DNA from: JAICTV01 sp035634055
GTDB taxonomy: Bacteria > Planctomycetota > Phycisphaerae > Tepidisphaerales > Tepidisphaeraceae
Direction of reading: 5' to 3'
Length of the DNA stretch: 11,653 nt
NCBI GenBank assembly: GCA_035634055.1
Contig: DASQDR010000095.1
Location: 1 to 11,653 of the forward strand
In this document: positions 7,389 to 11,653 of the stretch, piece by piece
Numbering within the stretch: the stretch's first letter is position 1
Layout: every line of letters begins with the position of its first letter
Notes under the pieces: model-generated
Told to the model about the DNA's origin: nothing
Seen by the model: only the letters and a program-made list of their open reading frames with translations
Databases searched by the model: none
Made by a program: the position numbers and the translations under genes

Positions 7389-7510
7389 GGCGTTGGACTG
7401 TGAGGCCCCAGCAGCCGCTGAAGATACCAGAGCAACAGCGCGATGCCGGCGAGCATCACCAGCCAGTAAACCATCCGCAGCGGGCCGGGCGGTCGCAACG
7501 ATCGGGCCAT
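7385..7510 (-). CDS. Small single-TM membrane protein between tmk and holB (41 aa)
   Basis: A 41-residue protein with a basic N-terminus (MARSLRPPGPLR) and one transmembrane helix at about 13-31 (MVYWLVMLAGIALLLWYLQ), then a short polar tail ending in PHSPTP. AGGA lies 8 nt before the ATG. Its TGA stop overlaps the TTG start of holB (TTGA), which implies translational coupling, and the tmk stop is only 37 nt upstream. I recognise no family. By the positive-inside rule the N-terminus should be cytoplasmic. The ribosome site, overlap and clean hydrophobic helix make it a credible gene despite its size; a role at the membrane linked to replication would be speculation. Confidence 0.72.
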   Translation of the reverse strand: MARSLRPPGPLRMVYWLVMLAGIALLLWYLQRLLGPHSPTP

Positions 7511-7526
7511 GCCGTGTTCCTGTGGC

Positions 7527-7544
7527 GCGCGCACGCGTGCGCGC
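7527..7544. repeat. Perfect 18-bp palindrome in the tmk downstream gap
   Basis: GCGCGCACGCGTGCGCGC is its own reverse complement, centred on ACGCGT. It fills half of the 37-nt gap between the tmk stop and the small membrane-protein gene. With no loop and no T-run it is not a typical terminator. It could be an RNA hairpin that tunes expression within the cluster, or an alternating purine-pyrimidine Z-DNA-prone tract. Confidence 0.7.
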
Positions 7545-7547
7545 TGG

Positions 7548-8207
7548 TTACGCCAGCTCGGCTACCGCGCTGACCACGTCGGCGTGGACGGCGTCGATCG
7601 CGCGGTCGGCGTCGATCACGCGGTAGCGGGTCGGGTCGAGCTGCACCTGCGCCAGGTAATTCTGGCGAACCTGGTCATGGTACGCCAGCGAGCGCTGCTC
7701 GATGCGGTCGAGGTCCATCCCGGCCGCGGGATCGTCGGGGAAGAGGGTGAACTTCGGCCGCACGCGGGCCATGCTCGACTCGACCGGCAGGTCGAAGATC
7801 AGCGTCAGGTCCGGCCAGCGCCCCTTGATGGCGATGTCGCCCACGCGGCGGATCTCATCGGCGGACAACCCGTCGCCGCCGAGCTGGTACGCCAGCGTGC
7901 TGGAGACGAAGCGATCGGAGACCACCACGTTGCCGGCGTCGAGCGCGGGCAGGATCTTCTCGACCATCATCTGCGCCCGGGCGGCCATGTAGAGGAGCAT
8001 CTCGGCGCGCATGCCCATGTCGGTGTTCCTCGGGTTGAGCAGGATCTCGCGGACCATCTCACCGATACGCGTGGCGCCGGGATCGTGCACGGGCAGCACG
8101 GAGACGCCGCCGCGCTCCAGCCGCTCGCGCAGCAGACGCGCCTGCGTGCTCTTGCCGCACCCTTCGCCGCCGTCGCAGACGATGAACTTGCCCGCCAGGT
8201 GCCTCAT
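7548..8207 (-). CDS. tmk: Thymidylate kinase
   Basis: It phosphorylates dTMP to dTDP with ATP, an essential step of DNA precursor synthesis. From the chosen start it is 219 aa, close to the usual 200-215. The P-loop GGEGCGKSTQ begins about 13 residues in, after FIVCD. DPGATRIGEMVREILL corresponds to the substrate-binding REPGGTxxGExIRxLLL block, with Asp and Ala replacing the usual Glu and second Gly. VVSDRFVSSTLAYQ holds the DRY/DRF motif, WPDLTLIFDLPVE follows, and DLDRIEQRSLAYHDQVR is the LID and C-terminal signature. ATG at 8207 is preferred because family members begin a few residues before the P-loop strand; an in-frame GTG at 8249 would add 14 residues. Neither has a Shine-Dalgarno. 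It leads the tmk-small protein-holB cluster. Confidence 0.92.
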   Translation of the reverse strand: MRHLAGKFIVCDGGEGCGKSTQARLLRERLERGGVSVLPVHDPGATRIGEMVREILLNPRNTDMGMRAEMLLYMAARAQMMVEKILPALDAGNVVVSDRFVSSTLAYQLGGDGLSADEIRRVGDIAIKGRWPDLTLIFDLPVESSMARVRPKFTLFPDDPAAGMDLDRIEQRSLAYHDQVRQNYLAQVQLDPTRYRVIDADRAIDAVHADVVSAVAELA

Positions 8208-8224
8208 CACCGGCGGCGGATCGT

Positions 8225-8241
8225 ATCGCAGCAAATGCGAT
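8225..8241. repeat. Short inverted repeat upstream of tmk
   Basis: ATCGCA (8225-8230) and TGCGAT (8236-8241) form a 6-bp inverted repeat with a 5-nt loop, 18 nt before the preferred tmk ATG. It may be a weak operator or leader hairpin. If the GTG start at 8249 is used it is merely coding sequence. Confidence 0.25.
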
Positions 8242-8288
8242 TCGGCCACCGACCGGGCGTTATCGCGCGTCGGGGCAAGCGGGTGTGG

Positions 8289-9659
8289 TCACTGTTGCAC
8301 TTCGATGCTGGTGAGCAGGTCAACGGAGTCGGCGATGGCGGTATCGCGCCCGCCGTCGCCGAAGAGGTGGTCGATGACGTCATCCACGGTGATGAGGGCA
8401 TCGTCGCCCGCCCCGCCGCGGAGGGTGTCGGCGAAGCCGTCGTCGCCGTAGAGGCGGTCGTTGCCGCCGTTGCCGTAAAGCGTGTCGCGCCCGCCGTTGC
8501 CGCGGACGTGGTCGGAGTTGGCGCCGCCCTCAAGGCGGTCGTTGCCACCGTTGCCGTAGAGGGAATCGACGCCGATGTCGCCGATCACGGTGTCGTCGCC
8601 GCCTTGGCCCCAGACGGAATCGTTGCCCTCTCCGCCGTCGACGCGGTCGTTCCCCTCGCCGCCGAAGAGGGTGTCGTTGCCGGCGACGCCCGCGATAGTT
8701 TCGCGGCCGCTGCCGTCGCTTTTGATCAGGAGCTGGTAGACGCCCGAGGAATTGGCGGCGACGAAGAGGGTGCCACCCGCGCGGGTCAACTGCTCCGCCT
8801 GCACCCGCCGCCCCGCCTCGCTGCGCAGGTCGCGAACGAGCTGCGTGCCGGCGCCGGTGCCGTCGGTCTTCCACAACTGCGGGTCGTCGAACTCGTTGTA
8901 AGCAAGAAAATACGTGGTGCCGCCCAGGGTGCTGAACTCGTGCGGACGCGAGCCGACGCCGCCGGGTGGGCTCGAGCAGTTGCGTCGCGCTGACGCGCGC
9001 CCAGGCGACGTTGTCCGGCGCCGCCTCGAAGCGCTGCAACGCAGCGATGACCGCGCCGCTGCCATCGGGCCTGGCGTCGATCTGAACGTCATCGATGGAG
9101 CCGCTGATGGTGCTGACCGACATCGCCGTGAAGGTGCTTCCGCGCGCGGCGCCAGCGGCGTCAAACGATTGCACCCGCAGGTCCAGGTAGCCCGGCGTGG
9201 TCGCGTCCTCCTGCGTCCATGTCACGAAAAAACCGCCGCTGGCGTCCGTCGCGACGTCCGCTTCATGGCCGTCGGCGACGCGCACGGGCGCGGCGGCGGC
9301 GGCGTTCTTGGGGAGGCGGGCGACGTAAATTCGCCATCGTCGCCGTCGTACGCCACGACCGCGTCCCCGTCGCCATCCATGGAGACCGCCACGCGCAAGA
9401 TCGAGCTGCCGGAGGCAATCGTGACCGGCCCACCCACCTGCGCACCCGCGGCGGAGTAGCGCACGACCTGCACTTCGTCGAGCGCGGGATCCGCTTCGCC
9501 AACGACGCGCGCGATCATGAATTCACCCGTGCCCGCGATCGCCAGGTCGTACGACCGCAGCGGTTTCGCGTCGCTGACGTCGACCGCGTCACCCGGGGGG
9601 ACGACGCTCAGCAGGCGTCGCGGTTCCAGCGGCTCACAGTCCCGGCAGGTCATCATCAT
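8289..9659 (-). pseudogene. LEPRRLLS surface protein with ELW-DGT and RTX repeats, broken by two frameshifts
   Basis: The start ATG at 9659 follows GGAG with 7-nt spacing. The first 18 residues end in EPLEPRRLLS, the N-terminal signature of many planctomycete cell-surface proteins. A beta-rich region follows (YDLAIAGTGEFMIARVVGEAD, VAVSMDGDGDAVVAYDGDDGEF). Near 9327-9331 the frame is lost: one base seems missing in a T-run on the coding strand, and the ribosome meets TGA at 9222-9224. The protein-like sequence continues in another frame (YVARLPKNAAAAAP... to ...SATQLLEPT) to about 8970. There an apparent extra C returns it to the original frame, with HEFSTLGGTTYF, QLWKTDGTGAGT (ELWxxDGT-type repeat) and KSDGSG. 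About 11-12 glycine/aspartate nonapeptides (GGEGND, GNGGND; 8340-8684) form a calcium-binding RTX beta-roll, ending in SVDLLTSIEVQQ. The shifts may be assembly indels or real decay. Confidence 0.82.
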
Positions 9660-10183
9660 GTCGTCGCTCCGATGCGGGTCGGCACTGCGGCGGCGACGCT
9701 CTTGCCATGGGAGAGGTGCCAGGGGACGAAATGGTCGCCCGTGCGCGCCGGGCAGGGGCGCGATGCCGCGGAAGCCGAAGGTCCGCTCGGGCGAAGCGAG
9801 CGGCCGGCAAGCCTCGAGCCGTCCGACCCCGCCGAACAAGCGCAGCGCCGTCCCCATCCTCCACCTGCCCTTCGTGACGTGCTGTTGGCCAGTCCCCCTC
9901 GACCGGCGCGTCCCCCCTTCGGCCGCGCGGCCACCCTTAATGTGGGAGATGGCCGGCCCGGCGTTACAAACCGGTGCCGTTGCCGTGACTTCACACGATA
10001 CGTCGGAAGCTCCCCGGCGAAGCCTCCCGTGGCCGCCGGCGTTCGGGCCCGGACGCGTTCGCGGAAGATTGCCGCGTGATCCTATCTCCGTCACGCGGGC
10101 GATCGGTGGTGGACGCGCCCGTTGCGTCGGAGTACTACCCCCACAGAGGCACCCAGCGCCGCCGGCGCGGAAGGATCGGGCAG
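9660..10183. other. 524-nt divergent intergenic region
   Basis: It separates the RTX surface-protein gene (minus) from the oxidoreductase gene (plus) and should hold both promoters. I see no strong -35/-10 pair on either strand. On the minus strand TTGTAA and an AT-rich CATTAA flank 9941-9973, but their spacing is too long. A 7-bp hairpin, CCGCTCG/CGAGCGG, lies at 9783-9803. Open frames run through it on both strands, extending both neighbours, but they look non-protein-like (Arg/Pro/Ala-rich) and lack ribosome sites. I see no RNA gene. Confidence 0.5.
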
Positions 10184-11389
10184 ATGGGCGACAGGCTACG
10201 CATCGCGTTCCTCGGCTTCCGGCACGGCCACGTGATGGGGCTGTATCAGGCGGCCCGGCGCCACCCGCGGGTCGAGGTGGTGGCGGCCTGCGGGGAGCAC
10301 GCCGAGACCGCCAGCGCCCTGCGCCACGCGGCCGCGGCGGAGGCGAACGCTCCCACCGGCGCGGGCGGCGCCGTCCACCTTACCCATGCCTCGTTCGAGG
10401 ATGTGTTCGAGCACGTCGATTTCGACGCCGTCGCCATTGGCGACGTCTACGCCCGCCGCGGAAGGCTGATCCTGCGCGCCCTGGAGGCCGGCAAGCACGT
10501 CATCTCCGACAAGCCGCTCTGCACCGACGCCGCGGAACTGGAGCGCATCATGACCCTAACCGGCACGAAGAGTGCGAGCCCGGAGCCGCGCGGCGGCGAG
10601 GACGGCGGGGACGGCGGGATCGGCGGCAACGCGCGGTTGCGCGGCCGCGGGCCGCGCGTCGGCTGCCTGCTCGACCTGCGGGAGCGCGCCGCCTTCCGTA
10701 CGATGCGCCGGCTGATCGTCCGCGAGGGGGCGATCGGCTCGGTGCGCACCGTCAACTTCACCGCCCAGCACCCGCTGCTGCTCGGCCGCCGGCCGGCGTG
10801 GTACTTCGAGCCCGGCAAGCACGGCGGCACGATCAACGACATCGGCGTGCACGCGCTCGACCTGATTCCCTGGCTGACCGGCCGGCGGGTCGTGGAGGCC
10901 GTCGCCGCCCGCGCCTGGAACGCGCGCCTGCCGCGCTTCCCCTGGTTCCAAGACGCCGCGCAGGTGATGCTGCGGCTGGACAACGACGGCGGCGCGCTCG
11001 GCGACCTTTCCTACCTCGCCCCCGACGCCGCCGGTTACCGCGCCGCCCAGTACTGGCGCGTCACCTGCCACGGCGACGCCGGATCGGTCGAGGCCAACTA
11101 CCACGCCGACGTGGTCGAGCTGACGCGCTCGACCGACCCGGCCGCGCAGCGCGTCCCCCTCGACCCCGCCCGCCCCGGCGGTTGCCTCGACGACTTCCTG
11201 GACGAGATCGAAGGAACCGCCGGACCGACCGGGGAGTTCGCAAATGGAAGCTCAGGGGCGGGATCCGCGGGCGCGTCCGGCGATTCGTCCGCGCCGTTGA
11301 CGACGCGCGACGTGCTGGACGCCGCCCGCCGCGCCCTGCTGGTGCAGCGGGCGGCGGACGAGGGGCGGGCGCGCGTGCCGCTTGAGTGA
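10184..11389 (+). CDS. Gfo/Idh/MocA family NAD(P)-dependent oxidoreductase
   Basis: The protein (401 aa) belongs to the sugar/inositol dehydrogenase-like family; its substrate cannot be told from sequence. The N-terminal Rossmann fold starts RIAFLGFRHGHVMG (6-19), with the usual GxGxxG replaced by GFRHGH. DAVAIGDVYARRGRLILRALEAGKHV (81-106) is the second nucleotide-binding block. The catalytic EKP tripeptide appears as SDKPL (108-112). The C-terminal domain holds GGTINDIGVHALDLIPWLTG (214-233), with His223 and Asp226 in the expected catalytic positions. Two low-complexity inserts are visible: about 128-157 (Gly/Asp/Arg-rich, between the KPL helix and VGCLLDLRER) and about 345-371 (Gly/Ala/Ser-rich). 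AAGGA at 10171-10175, 8 nt before the ATG, fixes the start; an in-frame upstream ATG at 10076 would add 36 non-homologous-looking residues. It lies 112 nt before the microprotein gene. Confidence 0.85.
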   Translation: MGDRLRIAFLGFRHGHVMGLYQAARRHPRVEVVAACGEHAETASALRHAAAAEANAPTGAGGAVHLTHASFEDVFEHVDFDAVAIGDVYARRGRLILRALEAGKHVISDKPLCTDAAELERIMTLTGTKSASPEPRGGEDGGDGGIGGNARLRGRGPRVGCLLDLRERAAFRTMRRLIVREGAIGSVRTVNFTAQHPLLLGRRPAWYFEPGKHGGTINDIGVHALDLIPWLTGRRVVEAVAARAWNARLPRFPWFQDAAQVMLRLDNDGGALGDLSYLAPDAAGYRAAQYWRVTCHGDAGSVEANYHADVVELTRSTDPAAQRVPLDPARPGGCLDDFLDEIEGTAGPTGEFANGSSGAGSAGASGDSSAPLTTRDVLDAARRALLVQRAADEGRARVPLE

Positions 11390-11410
11390 CGGGGCAGGCC
11401 ACGCTACCCT
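11382..11410 (+). promoter_or_regulatory. Weak candidate promoter of the microprotein gene
   Basis: TTGAGT at 11382-11387, a 17-nt spacer and TACCCT at 11405-11410 have ideal spacing but poor -10 agreement (three of six). The alternative is cotranscription with the oxidoreductase gene, whose last codons overlap the -35 box. Confidence 0.22.
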
Positions 11411-11501
11411 ACCGCCCCCCGGGGCGCGGGCGCGATGGCCGCGCTGTTTTACGCCGCGGGCCCGAACCCGAAGACCCGCAACGCCCGAAAGGAGCAGACG
11501 C

Positions 11502-11576
11502 ATGGCTAAGCCCCGGCGCCGCCGCAAGGTCGGCAGCAAGAAGCGCAAAGCGCGGCGCGACCGTCGCAAGCGGTAG
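11502..11576 (+). CDS. 24-aa Arg/Lys-rich microprotein, ribosomal-type
   Basis: The frame encodes 24 residues, MAKPRRRRKVGSKKRKARRD followed by RRKR, of which 16 are Arg or Lys. AAAGGAG lies 7 nt before the ATG, the strongest Shine-Dalgarno in the window, and implies high expression. Length, the MAK start and composition resemble tiny ribosomal proteins such as mycobacterial bL37 or Thermus Thx; I cannot show homology by eye. It most likely binds RNA, perhaps rRNA. The frame stays open upstream to 11382, but that part is Pro/Arg-rich filler and lacks a ribosome site. A GC hairpin follows its stop. Confidence 0.72.
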   Translation: MAKPRRRRKVGSKKRKARRDRRKR

Positions 11577-11618
11577 ACACCCCGCCCGCGACGGCCCCCC
11601 CCGATCACCGTCCACCGC

Positions 11619-11649
11619 CCCGCGCCCGCGCCAGCCGCGCGGGCGCGGG
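11619..11649 (+). terminator. 13-bp GC hairpin downstream of the microprotein gene
   Basis: Bases 11619-11631 pair perfectly with 11637-11649 around the loop CAGCC, 42 nt past the stop. No T-run is visible before the window ends at 11653, so an intrinsic terminator cannot be confirmed. Confidence 0.4.
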
Positions 11650-11653
11650 CGCG

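Noticed and set aside
9325..9332. Programmed ribosomal frameshift in the RTX gene
   Set aside because: No slippery heptamer or downstream pseudoknot is evident. A second, opposite shift would also be needed near 8970. Indels are simpler.
9517..11385. 622-codon plus-strand open frame
   Set aside because: It is Arg/Pro-rich and runs in a shifted frame through the oxidoreductase gene. The oxidoreductase frame has all family motifs and a Shine-Dalgarno.

Overview
The window is very GC-rich bacterial DNA. The best lineage clue is the protein encoded at 8289-9659 (minus strand), which opens with the motif LEPRRLLS and carries ELWxxDGT-type and RTX nonapeptide repeats. That N-terminal signature is typical of planctomycete surface proteins, especially Phycisphaerae. 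Several proteins also carry Ala/Gly/Ser/Thr-rich inserts. I infer a Phycisphaerae-type planctomycete. No mobile element, phage gene or CRISPR array is visible.

Layout. Plus strand, left: a 57-residue lipoprotein (243-416) and a DUF763 protein (532-1926). Minus strand, converging on it: a 14-TM DHA2-type MFS exporter (2144-3844), then aroF, a type I-beta DAHP synthase (4084-5100), the entry enzyme of the shikimate pathway. A tRNA-Pro(UGG) gene (5445-5518, plus) diverges from the aroF promoter. Further right on the minus strand lie a secreted DUF3455 protein (5570-6136), a compact cluster tmk - small membrane protein - holB (8207 down to 6348), and a frame-broken RTX surface protein (8289-9659). 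Plus strand, right end: a Gfo/Idh/MocA oxidoreductase (10184-11389) and a 24-residue Arg/Lys microprotein with a strong Shine-Dalgarno (11502-11576).

The main discovery is upstream of aroF. A promoter (5318-5345, minus) starts a roughly 210-nt leader. It encodes a 24-codon peptide (5236-5310) whose residues 9-17 read WFWFSGYFY, so Trp, Phe and Tyr are all sensed. The leader RNA holds four segments that form a textbook 1:2 / 2:3 / 3:4 switch. Segments 1 and 3 share the sequence CTCAG-NN-CGCGGG. Segment 2, CCCGCG-CA-CTGAG, covers the peptide's last codons and stop. The 3:4 hairpin is an intrinsic terminator with a six-U tract. This predicts ribosome-mediated attenuation of DAHP synthase by all three aromatic amino acids. 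A second small frame (5097-5210) runs through the terminator, reads F-Y-W over its U-tract, and overlaps the aroF start as ATGA.

Other items: a 41-residue single-TM protein overlaps the TTG start of holB, and its position confirms that start. Two compensating frameshifts break the RTX gene. A four-copy 16-bp tandem repeat covers the holB stop. A GCC-repeat polyalanine tract lies in the exporter's N-terminus.
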